In this document: positions 50,601 to 62,600 of the stretch, one piece after another
Position numbering within the stretch: position 1 is the first letter of the stretch
Layout: every line of letters starts with the position of its first letter
From: Gorsachius magnificus
Lineage: Eukaryota; Chordata; Aves; Pelecaniformes; Ardeidae
Assembly (NCBI GenBank): GCA_034008185.1
Contig: CM067082.1
Location: forward strand, 105,209,311 to 105,273,310
Length of the DNA: 64,000 bases
Reading direction: 5' to 3'
Position numbers and translations under genes: made by a program
The notes under the pieces: model-generated
The model's database searches: none
Told to the model about the DNA's origin: nothing
Seen by the model: the letters and a program-made list of their open reading frames with translations, nothing else

Positions 50601-53600
50601 CCTCTGCGGAGCCAGGGGCAGCAGCCGTAAGAAATGGGACGCAGACATGTTGCCAGGGATCCCGGTGCTTTTGGGGCACCCAGTGGTGCCCCCTGCCAGG
50701 CACGGGAAGCATTCTTGCCCCCAAGGTCCATCAGGCTGGGGACATTTGGCCACCCTGGGAGGGCCCTGAGGTGGCTCCAGGTGGAGGGAGAATAGGGCTG
50801 GGGCATCTCCTGGGAGGCGTGACCAGCCGGTGGGACGAGGAGGAGGCCCGTCTTGCTCACCTGCTCAGGGAATAGCCGATCGCCAGCGCCAGCTGGGGTC
50901 AGGAAGGAATTTTCCCCCGGGGCAGATGATTGGCACTGGGCCCCGGGGGTTTTTTGCCTTCCTCTGCAGCACTGAGCACGACCACTTGTCAGGGCTCCTC
51001 CCCTCCCTTGCGGCTGCCTTACTGCCTGCTGCTCGTGCACCACGAACATGGCCCCTCGTGTCCTGCAGCTGGGGGAGGAAGGCTTGTTTTTCCCCCCACG
51101 CCGGGCTAGCAAGTGGTCCCGGGGGGTTTTTTGCCTTCCTCCGCAGCACTGAGCACGGCCCCTTGCCAGGGCTCCTCCTTTGGGCCTTTTGGGCTGGGGG
51201 CCTGCTGCTCCTGCTCCATGCAGGTGGCCCTCGTGCCCCGCATCCGGGGGGAGGAAGCTTTTGAGAGTCCCAGGCCAGGCCCCAAGGGTGGCCCCCGGGG
51301 CTTGCTTGCTTCTTGTCCTCTGTAGCATTGAGCACGGCCCCTTGTTGTCAGGGCTCCTCTCGGCCCTTGTGGCTCCCTTCTGGGCTGCTGCCCTTGCGCC
51401 TCCAAGGCGCCACGCCTGCCCCTGGCTCTTCTGCACCTCTTGCCCATTGCCTGTTCGGAGCGGGAGCGAGCTCTGCTCTTCCCTTGGCTCCATCTCCCCA
51501 GGGGGTCTTGCTTCTTGGGCAAGACAACAGCCTGCGCTTGGAAGGGCTCCAGGCTTGCTGCACCACCAGCAGCTGACGCTTTTTCAGCTCTCCCTGCTTC
51601 GCAGGACAAGCGCAGGGCAGGCACGAGAGCGCTTTTCATGCATCCCTGGCCAAGAAGACGCACAGTGGTGGAGCAAGTTGTGGAAGGCAAAAAGTGTGAT
51701 GGTCGTCGATACGTGGACGACTTTGGAAAATACCCCACGGGACCACACACCACCTCCTCCTTCTTCTTCTCCTCCTTCTTCTTCTCCTCCTTCTTCTTCT
51801 CCTCCTTCTTCTTCTTCTCCTTCTTCTTCTTCTTTTGTGTGTGATCGGTCCCGATGCTCATTCTTCAAGTTCTCACTCTTCAGGAAACAGGGACTGCTTG
51901 GCCTCTAGTCCTGCTGCCACTGGCCGTGGCCCTGTGGCTTTCCCTTGCCAGGCTGCAAGGGATCTTTCTTCAAGCTCATCCCAAGAAGGCATCAGCCTGC
52001 TCCTGGCTACACCTGCGTACGGTGTTTGTGCTTGTGAGCATCGGCTCTGAAAGAGATTCAGAAAAATAAAGTCGCATCCGGTTTCCACTTGTAACCTTTG
52101 TGAGCTGTGTCCTTCAAAGTGCTCTTGGAGCCAAAAACCCCCCTTGGAATTTCAGGCAAACAACGGCCTCATTGTCACTTCACTCATGGCGAGCGCAGGG
52201 AATACAGCAGAATGGAATGGAACACTTAGGCTATGCTACGCCTAGCGTTACGGAAGGGAAGCCACGAGCCAGGTGTGAGGGCTCCATCCAGGAGAGCAGC
52301 TCTCTGCATTGCGGGTCCCAGGCCCATCCAGCAGGAGGCAGGGGCAGAGGCGGGGACACCTCCAGCATCGCTCAGGCAGAGACGGAAGGCCCCAGCCTGA
52401 GTTGAGACCCCTGGGGCAGGAGACGGTGGGGGCGGGCGTCCCAGGGGAAGCCGGTGCCAGGCAGTGAGGTCTAGGAGCACCCCAGGACCCTGGCAGAAGA
52501 AGACCTGCACTGCTCATACGTTCGCCTCAAGACATTGATCGTTGACCACAGCCTTCCTCTTCCCTAAGTGCCTGCAGAATTCATTGAAAAAATCACCAGC
52601 AACCTCTACTCACACTCCTGGAGAGCAAAGCATATCCCCACAGACAGCAGTGCCACAAACTGCATCGCACTGACCCACCAGGGGCTCATCTCTTGAGGCT
52701 TGTTCAGCGTCTGGGCCGATTTGGCACTTTTGCCTATGAAACTTCCAAAATGGAAGCTCAGGGAGTGCCAGCCGTGGGTGGTTTCTTCCCGCGGAGGCAG
52801 ACAGCCATTCCAAAAGTGACTGCACGCACAGCGCCAGCCGCATGCTCAGAGCCCACCCACACAGCCCGTCCCTCGCCCAGCTGGCCAGCGGAGGGAGGGA
52901 TCTCTTGGTCCTGACTGCGTGGAGCTGCGCTCCAGTAGGCTACCGATGGCTGAAAGCCCCCCCTTAACACACCTCTCAGGCTCCACCCTTCACGCTTTGC
53001 TGTCGTCAAACGGATGGAGCAGTGACGTTCATGGTCACGTGGCTTGACCTGAGGTTGCAGAAAAGCAGCCGTCCGGAAATGGAGGTTTCCTTGGCCACAT
53101 GCTCTTCTGGATTTCATGGCATCCATGAGCCAGCGTCGTGGCTGAACCCCGGCTGGCAGCTAAGCACCACGTGGCCACTCGCTCACTCCCCCCGCAATGG
53201 CACGGGGGAGAGAATCAGAAGGGTAAAAGCGAGAAAACTCCTGGCTTGAGATACAGACAGTTTCATAGGGAAAGCAAAAGCTGCGTGCGCAAGCAAAGCA
53301 AAGCGAGGAATCCATTCACCACTTCCCATGGGCAGGCAGGTGCTCAGCCATCCCCAGGAAAGCAGGGCTCCATCACGCCTAACGGTGACTTGGGAAGACA
53401 AACGCCGTCACCCCAAACATCCCCCCCTGCCTTCTTCTTCCCCCCGCTTATATACTGAGCGGGACGTCGTATGCTATGGAACACCCCTTTGGGCAGTTTG
53501 GGTCAGCTGTCCCAGCTGTGTCCCCTCCCAGCTTCCCCTGCACCTGGCAGAGCTGAGAGCTGATAAGTCCTTGGCTAGACGTAGCACTACTTCGCAACGA

Positions 53601-56600
53601 CTAAAATCATCAGTGCGTTATCAACGTCCTTCTCGTACTAAATCCAAAACACAGCACTATACCAGCTACTAGGAAGAAAATTAACTCTCTCCCAGTCAAA
53701 ACTAGGACACTTTTCAAAGATAATTGAATGGTGTTGCAATGACAACAGCCAGCTTCCTCAACACTTGTGGGTGTATCACATCAGTCTTATCAACTTAAGT
53801 TTATTTTGTTTGAATATTCCCTAACCAGATCACCTTCCACTGAGGGTAAGTCGTCTTTTGGTCAGACTTTCCCTTATGTCTGAGGGGCCTGGGATTCGTC
53901 AAGACCAGTCTTACTAGTCAAGATGGAGGCAAAGAAAGCATTAAGGTCCTCAACTTTTCTGTGCCGTTTGTCTCTATGGCCCTTGCTCCATTTGAGCAGT
54001 GGTCCCATACTTTCCCTAGGTTTTGTTTGGATGTCTCTGTATTTGTGGAATCCTTTTTTTGTTGCCCTCAACATTCCTTGCCAGATTCATTTCAGCTGGG
54101 GTATTGGTCTTCTAACCCCATCCCTGAATGATTGTACAGTATCTCTATATTCCTCCTAGGTCACTTGCCCCTGCTTTCACCTCTCCTAGACTTTATTTTT
54201 ATGTCGATGTAATCAGGAGCTCCTTGTTTATCCTTGTACGTGTCTTGCTGCCTGCCTTTGCTTGACTCCCTGCTTCTTGGGATAGACTGTTCTTGAACTT
54301 TGAGGTGATCCTCGAATATTCAACCAGCTCTTTTGGACCCCTCTTTTCTCCAGGGCTATGTCCCAAGAGATTCTTCTGGGCAGATCCCAGTAGAGGCTAG
54401 GGCTGTGGTCCAGTTTTGTGCCCTGCTCATTCCTCTTATGCTCTTGAACTTATCTTAATCATCCTCCTGACCATCTCATAGTTACTGTAGCCAAGGCTGT
54501 GCCCCAACCTTCACATCCTTTCTTGCCTGTAAGTCCAGCAAGTAACTCGCCTGTAAGTTCAGCAGAGCACCTCCCCCATTTGGCTCATCAGTCACCTGAG
54601 TTGGGAAGTTTTTGTTAATGTGTTACAGAAGCCTCCTAGATTTCTTGTGCCCTGCTGTTGTCCTTACGGATATCACTGTGGTTCGAGTCCCTCATGAGGA
54701 CCAGAACTACCGAACGTGTGGCTTCTGCACACAGTTGTCTGAAGAGTGCTTCATCTACATCTTCCTGATCAGGTGGCCTACGTCAGACACTCGTATTGGT
54801 GTGCTCAGTAATCCTAGTAATCCTAACCCATAAGCTCTTGACTGGCTCATCACCTGTCCCCAGCCAGAACTCCATGCATTCTGGGTACTCTCTTGCTAAA
54901 AAGGGCAACTCCCTATCACTGGCCCTTCCTAAAGGGCCTGACCGCATCCATCGTAGCACTCCAGTCCTGTGAGCTAGCCCACTGTGTCTCTGTGATCCCA
55001 ATGAGGTTGTAGCCCTATAACTGCACACAGACTTCCGGTTCCTCCTGGTTTTCACCATCCTGTGTTCATTACTGTAGCAGCATTTCAGAGAGGTGCTCAA
55101 AAATGCCATGAGAGATTTCTCCATGAGGCTGCTGTTTCATGGGCACTTTCTTATTTTGATTCCTGTGCTTGAGAGGGGATGCCACTTCAGCCTCATTTTG
55201 CTGATTGCTATGTCCATTTGGTTCACAACATCTCAGGGCCCTTTGCTTGCCTACCCCATCTACTGCTCCTTCACTTGATGTAAAGTCTCTCCCTCCCATG
55301 TCACTCCTAGTTTAAAGTTGCTTTTGCTGAGTTGGGAAGCCTGTTGGCAAAGATACTTTTGCTGGATTTAGTCAGGGGATCCTGTCTTTTCCAAACCACT
55401 GTCAATCCTCAAAGAGGGTCACATGGTAATAAAACTAAGCTCTGTTGTGGATACCTGCTGTGCAACCAATTGTTGGCCCATGGAATACATCCAGTCTTCT
55501 TCATGCCCTTCCCCTTCCTCAGTAGGATTAAGGAGGAAAATTACTTGGGCCCTCATGCCTTTAACCATCACCCCCAGAGCCTTGTCACACGATACTTTCT
55601 AGGTCACCGCTGGCAGTTGCTAAGCTTGTATGGAGTTATTTATATGGGGGGATGACTCGCTCATCTGAAACTTTTTTAAAAATTACGAATTCAGGATGGT
55701 GTCCTACTGTCAGCTTAACAACCATCATGTAAGTACAAGATCTGGCTTGGATGTGGGGAGGAACTTGTGACGTGAACAAGGGCAGCTGGAGGCCCAGAGG
55801 GAAGGAGGTGAGCAGGGCTGCTCCTGCCAGCAGTAGCAAAGCATTAGATTAATTTCGCTCATTTGTCTACTTTCAGCCTGAGTGTGCTTCAGGTGATACT
55901 CTTTGAACTTGTATAGTTGCTGCAATTCTTTTATGAATACATGCTTTTTCTTTTTTTTTTATTTACACTAATAATTGTTGATAGTGTCTGTTGATATCAA
56001 CTGCTAGTGATGAAAAGCAGGGCATTGAGAATTGTAGGAACCTTAATATTAAATAACTTTCAAATTCACATATGCAACTTGCTTTATTTTTTATTTGAAA
56101 CATATAAGGTACTTATACATCACACTAATTTCTCAATCGTGTGTTAGTAAAGTCATTGCAGTGTTCTTGGCTCGTACTTCGGAGACTTGGTATAAGCAGC
56201 AGACTAAATGTTCATTCTGACTATGATTAGTCGCTGTAACCTCTTGAATACCACATATTTCAGCTGCAGAATGTCAGCTATAAGTTATGGATAAATCAAC
56301 AATTCTGGAATCTGTCCTATGAAGAATATTTAAGAGGGTAAATGATTCTTAAAGGCTTAATAAAGCTGCTTTATACAAATAATTTCAGAGGAAACTTACT
56401 AGTTACGCAATTTAAGAGGGGTGTGTGTGTATATATGCATATCTAATATGTTTGTATACTGTAGAATGTTTCTAATTTTATAAACAGTAAATTCTAAGAT
56501 TGAACAGAAGCCCTAGAACCTGCTTTATAATCTAAAAAGTCTGTGTGGAAAATCCTAGGAAAATCATAGCTCTAAAACAGTTGCTCTGTTTAGAAAATGC

Positions 56601-59600
56601 TTTTGGAGATCTATGTCAAATCCATAATTCTCTCAAAATGATTGCATTTAGTCACAGAAAACATTTATTCATTGACTTTTGCTGTTAACAGAGGTAAAGA
56701 GTTTACGTTTCCTAGAAGGATGTATGACTTTTAAGCTGCATGTAGAAGAGGAAACATTTAAAATGTTTCAAGTTTCCAGTGGTACAAACTTCAGAATATT
56801 GTAGGCTAAACTTTTGAGACTTAAATCATCAAACTGAAGTTGGTAGTGACAAGTGGTCAGTGGTTTAATGAGCTGCTATTAAGATGATACATTTACATTT
56901 TCTCACTTCCAGTAGTAGAAAAAAAACCAAAGGTATATTGGTTTGACTTCAGTATTAGGCAAAATCTCAGTCTGACTACTTTTGAACAGTACTTTAATGA
57001 TTTCCACATTGAATTGCTTTTGTATAACATGTTGGTTTATTAGTACAGAGTCTGATATTTTTCAGCTTAGGAAGATGAGTTTTCACTGTTTCTCAGATAA
57101 GTTTCTTTTCGAAGCCACCAAGGATTCTTGATTAATGGAGTAGTACTTCTCTCATGAATAGTAAGGAATAAGGAGTTTCTCTGATGTTGAATAAAATTCT
57201 TTTCTATATTTTAATTTATGAATTTGTCTATTGGAAATGCTATTACTACTTTGCTAAAGCAAAAATTAAGTGTTTGATATTGTCAGTTAATGTTATCCCT
57301 CAAAATTTATGCACTTGAGGAGTTTTCAAACAGACAAATCCAACAAAACTCCATTAAATAAGAACAACCTTTAAGGTTTTCAGAAAGGGTCTATGCAGAA
57401 CATAAGGGAAGAAACAGGTGTTGTGATTAAGTGCTTGAAATGCCATCAGTGTTCCTGAAATTACACCGTTGAAATTGTTTTGCAGTTCTATCTTATATGT
57501 TCATTGGTGTGAAGGATTGAAGTATTTTAACTGTTACACTAGACACTGAGAGATTCAACTTTTCCTCTGCCAAATAAGCAAATGGTTGGTATTTGCAACA
57601 GGTTTTATAAAAGATGTGGTGAATTACTTGCAGAACCTGGAAAGAAGGATGGGAGAACTTGATTTTTAAAAAATGGGAAAATTTGAAAAAGGCATGAGAG
57701 AGGGCAAGTGGAAAGGACCCAGCTACTTTACCTTCCTTTTGGTTTCTTTTCTACACTTACCCTAAGCTAGATTTTTATTGTATGTTTTAATCACAAGGGC
57801 AAGTAACATGACCTACTGCTGACCTATTATGCTACTATTTTTTTTAAGTAGTAGTTACTAAGAAGAATCACAGTGGGATGAACAATGTTTTGCACTGTAC
57901 TTTACATTTGTTGCTTTTTCAGACACTGACCTTTGTTATCTTTATCTAAGTGTAAGAATTAAGTTTTAGTCTAATTTTGTTTTGTTTCACCTTCCTATGT
58001 TAGAAAATGGTTCTTAAAGGATTGAGGATGGAGCTTAGTGAACAATTTGTTTGGGTCCTCCATGCATATAGAATAATTCCTGAGACACAATGGGGTATTT
58101 TAATGGAGGCGAATAGACATTTTGAATTAGAAGTATTTCATGTTGTGTTTGCTAGAGAGGGGTTTATCTCTGAAATCAGGAGAGATACTTCTATCAACTT
58201 CAGAAGGTGTTAGTCTTACTGGTATAGCGCTCTTTTTGAATGCATGCAAAATATTGTTTGTTTGAATTGTTACCCTTGCATATAAAATGCAAACTTCATA
58301 ATCAGCTTCTGATCTCAGAAGTCTTCAAAATGGACTTTGAATTTAGATTGGTGAACATGTCTTAAGTCATGTCTTGAGGTTGCTGAATAATGGGCAAGGT
58401 TTGAAGTAATTGTCTAAGCCGAATTTTTTTAATTTGATTTTTTTAAGTCTTGGTAACACTAAGTGGGCGTTTTTTGCTTGTTTTTTCTTTCCCTGAAGAA
58501 TGTGAATGCAAAGTGTGGAAAACATTACCATTGTATTATTTTCACAACAATGTGTATTTGTAGGAATTTTTGTTATGTTGCTTAAGTAGACTGGAAGAGT
58601 AGAATAGGTTATTTTTAAACTACAGTTGTTATGACTGTAATATGTAGAGGCATTTAAGAAGCAGAATAATTTGGGGTTTTGGGAGTATTAAAACATTTCT
58701 TTAAACTGAAATTGTAATAGTTACATGTTTAGAAACTTTGGGTTGAAATAAAATATCTAATGTTTTTTTTTACTCTTAATGTATTCTAAGTGTTATTCCC
58801 TGAAAAAAAATCTAGGTTTTTTATTTCAGTAAGCTTTTATGAAGTTGGAATACTTAGTGTTCTTCCTCATAGTAAACACTCATTTAAATTAAAATGAATC
58901 TTATTTTTGTTAGGATTACTTATGAGTGCAATTTTAATTTACTAACAACTTTAGGTTTAAAACTATATAAATAACATTGCTTTGTTTCTTTTGTGTTTCT
59001 TTTGCTTTCCTTAGGTCGAGATTTGATATGCATACAGTCCATGGATGGGATGCTCATGTTGTTTGAACAGGAAAGCTATGCTTTTGGCCGTTTTTTACCT
59101 GGTTTTCTTCTACCTGGTCCCTTGACTTACAGCTCTCGGACAGATTCTTTCATTACAGTGTCCTCTTGTCGGCAGGTTGAGAGTTACAAGTATGTGTTCA
59201 TGTTCAGTAATTATAGCATATTTTGGTGCTTTCATTTAGTATGTAAACAAATTAAAAGTAGCCATGCCTGATTTTTATGCTTTTACTAATATTGTATCCT
59301 AAAGCAGGTGACAGGTAGTTGCAGGAAAGAAGAAAAATAAGATGTTGTATGTTGTTGAGTGATTACTATCTCTGTACAGTCATACATACATAATGTGTGC
59401 CATGAGGACTTTATGGTCCTATTTTATTTGTATAAATGTGTGAAGTTTACTAGCTTATCAAGGGACATCATGTTGTCCTGCAAGTGTCAGGTTTTTTCCT
59501 GCTTCAGTTCAGTCTAATCTGTGTTTTTGGTGTTGTCTGCGCTATACTGCTTGAGCAACATGTTCCTTCCAGTTGTTTCAACAGGATTTTTATTTTGATG

Positions 59601-62600
59601 CAAATAGGTGTTAGTCTGATGAATCTGTTCAGTTTTCAGAAGAGATCTGAGATGGGGCTTTGGCTTTTGTCAGCATAGGATCCCCTCAAATGAATGAGGG
59701 CTGGTGGGGAGAGATGGAATCCACCTGACAAAGCGTCAGAGGAGGCTTGTTAACCTCCTTGACTACCAGACTGAGTGATAGGTGCTAAATCCAGCATGTA
59801 AGTGATGGTGTACGGCATAAGGGTCAAGTGCACAAAGGGGGATGCTTTCATAATGCCTTAGAGGAAGTGAGATAAGTGAGGGCAGCAAAGAGGAGGAACT
59901 GGAAGTTGTGTGTGCAGTTAAGGATGTGACAGAGTAGCATGCATGACTAAGGTGCTGTAATCGATGACTCCAGGCTCTTCAGGAAGAAAAGACACACAAG
60001 GTGGGGATTTGTGTTCACCATGGAGGATTACCTTGAACATATGGGGCTCTCTTACAGAACGACCATGTTGAGAGTTTATCAAGCATCCATCTGTTTAGAA
60101 TCAGATGGATGCATGAAGAAGGGGATGTTGTGGTGGATGTCTGCTATGAAGCCTTTTTTAAACAAGAAGTTTCCCAGTTGCAGGCTCTTGTTCTCATGGA
60201 GGACTGTCTTCTGGGAGGGCAACATAATGGACTTCAGCGATATAGAAGGTTTCTAGGGTGCATTAGGGAAAACTTTTGTGATGCAGGTGCTAGACAGCCT
60301 GGCCAGGGAAGATGCTTTACTGAATCCACCACTCGGAAGAAAGAAATGTTTGGAGAAGTAATAGTCAGCATCTGCCATTGACTATTGAAGGCATTGGCTG
60401 CAGTGACCATGAGATGACATAGATTAAGATCCTGAGAGAAGTGAGAAAGATAAGCAGTAGACTAAAGACTGTAGATTTCAAGAGAACAGACTTGGACTTT
60501 TTCAAGGAGCTGGTAGGCAGGAACCTGTCAGAGGCTGCCCTGAAGGGCAGAAGGGATCAGGTGAATCTTTGTGGATAACCTTCTCAAAGACCATTTGAAT
60601 ATTCAAGAAAATAAGTAGCAGAAGGCAGCTTGACTGGACAAGTAGCTCCTGACTGAGTTCAAATGGAAAAAAGGACATATATGAGATGGAAGTTAAAATG
60701 AACTGCTGCAGAGGAATATAAAACCTCATGTGGGCATGCAGGGGACGGGACTGAGAAGATATAATCTTGGTTAAAACTTCTATTGGCAGAGGGTCTGAAG
60801 ACCAAGGACTTCCACAGATACCTTAGATGTAAAAAGGTAGATCCAGGAAATTGACCCAGTACTGAACAGATTGGGCAGCTTTAATAACGGTGTGAAAAGA
60901 CCAAGGAACTTAATGCTTGCTTTGCTTCATCATTTCTCCATTAAAACTGACAGGGCCTGCTCTTAAGCTTTTTCAGTCTCTGCGCCTAGCAGTAAATTGG
61001 GGTGGTTGTGGTGTTTGGGGCAGAGCTACTATCCATGATAAAAAAATCCCCAAACAAACAAAAACCAAAAACCAAGCAACTAAAAAATGGATTAAAAGTG
61101 GCAGAGCTGTCAGGTTTACAGAATAGTAGTTGTCCACAGTTCTAACTAGCAGCCAAAGATGTGTGATGTTCCTTAGTAGCCAATACTGGAGCCAATATTT
61201 TTTTAACATCTTCATCTTGGATAATAGGACAGAATGCATGTCCTGAAATTCAAGGGTGATGCCAAATTGTTGGAAGTGCCTAATATAAAGAGGGTAGGGC
61301 TACCATTCAGAGGAATCTCATCAAGCTGGAGGAATGGGCTGACAAGTACCTTAAGGATTTTTTCAGCGGTAATCATATCAAAGAAAGTAAGAATGCCACT
61401 TTTTGTAGATTATGCCTTGGGAATCTGATCTGGGGAATGTTAATCTAACACAATGCGTTGTCAAACTACCCTGCTCTGCCACCTGAATTTCTCAAGCAAT
61501 ACTCTTTTCATCATGCTATTTAAGCTTGATCAGATGGTTTTTAGATTCTGGATGTTGCATGAGTAGATTATAGACACCACATGTTGTTTTCTTAATACAG
61601 GAGAAGATATGTGTTGCAAATAAAAGTAATTTAATAGAAAATTATTTTTCCTAAGAAATTAGAAGTTATTAATAATGGCAAGGAATAAAGAAGTATTTTT
61701 TTCTTGAAAACACACGAGATAGTAATTTTAATTATGTTTAGATTCTTTCCTCACTGTGTCACTGATTCACAATGTGCTGTCTTTATTGTAGGAAGGTGTA
61801 GTTTTAAAGGAATTCTTCACTTGGATTCTGGTTATTGGACTTTAGTGCCAAGTGTTAAGACACTGTGGTACTAATCTCTAGTCTGTGTCTGAACTATTAG
61901 GACATTAGAATAGAGTTAAGTAATCCTTCTAAAGTGGAGGATATAGACATTGTAAGGAGAGAAGAGGTTATTTTTATGGTGGCATTAAACATATTTTATT
62001 ATAGTAAATGAAAAATGTAGCAGTTCTATCTAGTGTTCTTAGCAGAACAAGTTGTCAGATTTCAAATTGTCCATCTTCCTATAGCTCATACAGACCAATG
62101 CCTTCATTTGAAAGCAATAGTTCCTGTGTTGATTCTGAATTCTTCCAAGATCTAAAAGCAAAATGCCTCTTATTTCAGTGATTGTATACTTGATGTGATA
62201 GCTGAATGGAAAGTTTGTGTTGGTCATCTGTGGCTTGATTTTTTTTTTTGTGATGAAAGACTTGTATGCAGGTAATTGGTACTTAAACATCAATCCATAT
62301 TGCTGTTCAATGCGAGTTTCATTTGAAAACTGTGTATTAGTCCCTGATTAGTTAATAAAATGGTAATGCACTAGCCAAGACTACCAATAAAATATGGTGA
62401 AAAGAGAAAATTTTATTAGGTCAGAATCTGCAACTTCTCTTATAAATGTGTTAAATTGAAAAAGGGAAGTGAATTTGTTCATATAGAGGACACTTAAAGA
62501 CATGATAGTTGTACTAAAAGCTTATTTAGTATTTTTAAGTAGGTCATAGCATTCAGCTTAATTAAATTTCTTAATCCACACACAGTTTACTTCTGTAAGT

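Larger units (their letters stand above)
50231..52085 (+). other. Candidate transcription unit carried in the LTR element
   Basis: I do not recognise a gene here. What can be seen is a TATA-like box just upstream, a donor-like gtaaga at 50,627, acceptor-like signals at 50,969, 51,146 and 51,325, another acceptor-like ttctcactcttcag ending at 51,889, and AATAAA at 52,065 followed by a GT-rich stretch. A frame from 51,854 to 52,069 encodes 71 residues with one hydrophobic segment ([15 protein letters not shown]), and its stop codon overlaps AATAAA. Other frames in the unit (for example 50,323-50,769 and 50,432-50,875) are low-complexity Gly, Pro and Arg-rich and may be chance. It could be a spliced non-coding RNA, a decayed host gene, or only repeat sequence with lookalike signals. 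Confidence 0.3.
49191..53133 (+). mobile_element. Non-retroviral interior between the two LTRs
   Basis: This is 3.9 kb of GC-rich sequence, unlike the AT-rich intron around it. Directly after the left LTR there is no recognisable tRNA primer-binding site, and directly before the right LTR there is no polypurine tract. In six frames I see no protease, reverse transcriptase, RNase H, integrase, zinc-knuckle or envelope-like motif. Long open frames on both strands are explained by GC-richness. Positions 49,191-50,150 and 52,100-53,133 hold nothing I recognise. The middle (50,150-52,090) resembles a plus-strand transcription unit and is described separately. Either the retroviral genes were replaced by captured sequence, or this is a non-autonomous element. 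Confidence 0.6.
30502..59014 (+). other. BBS9: BBS9 intron 5, very long
   Basis: This 28.5-kb GT-AG intron joins exon 5 to exon 6 in frame. Its main content is the CR1 interrupted by the LTR-flanked insertion (47,340-55,630). The stretches 30,502-47,339 and 55,631-59,014 are AT-rich. I found no exon, RNA gene or recognisable mobile element in them, only two CTCF-like motifs and homopolymer runs. Confidence 0.85.

Noticed and set aside
50597..51861. Long minus-strand frames (298 and 251 codons) in the LTR cargo
   Set aside because: They are GC-rich, contain the tandem units and the all-purine tract, match no family I know, and run against the promoter and poly(A) signals.
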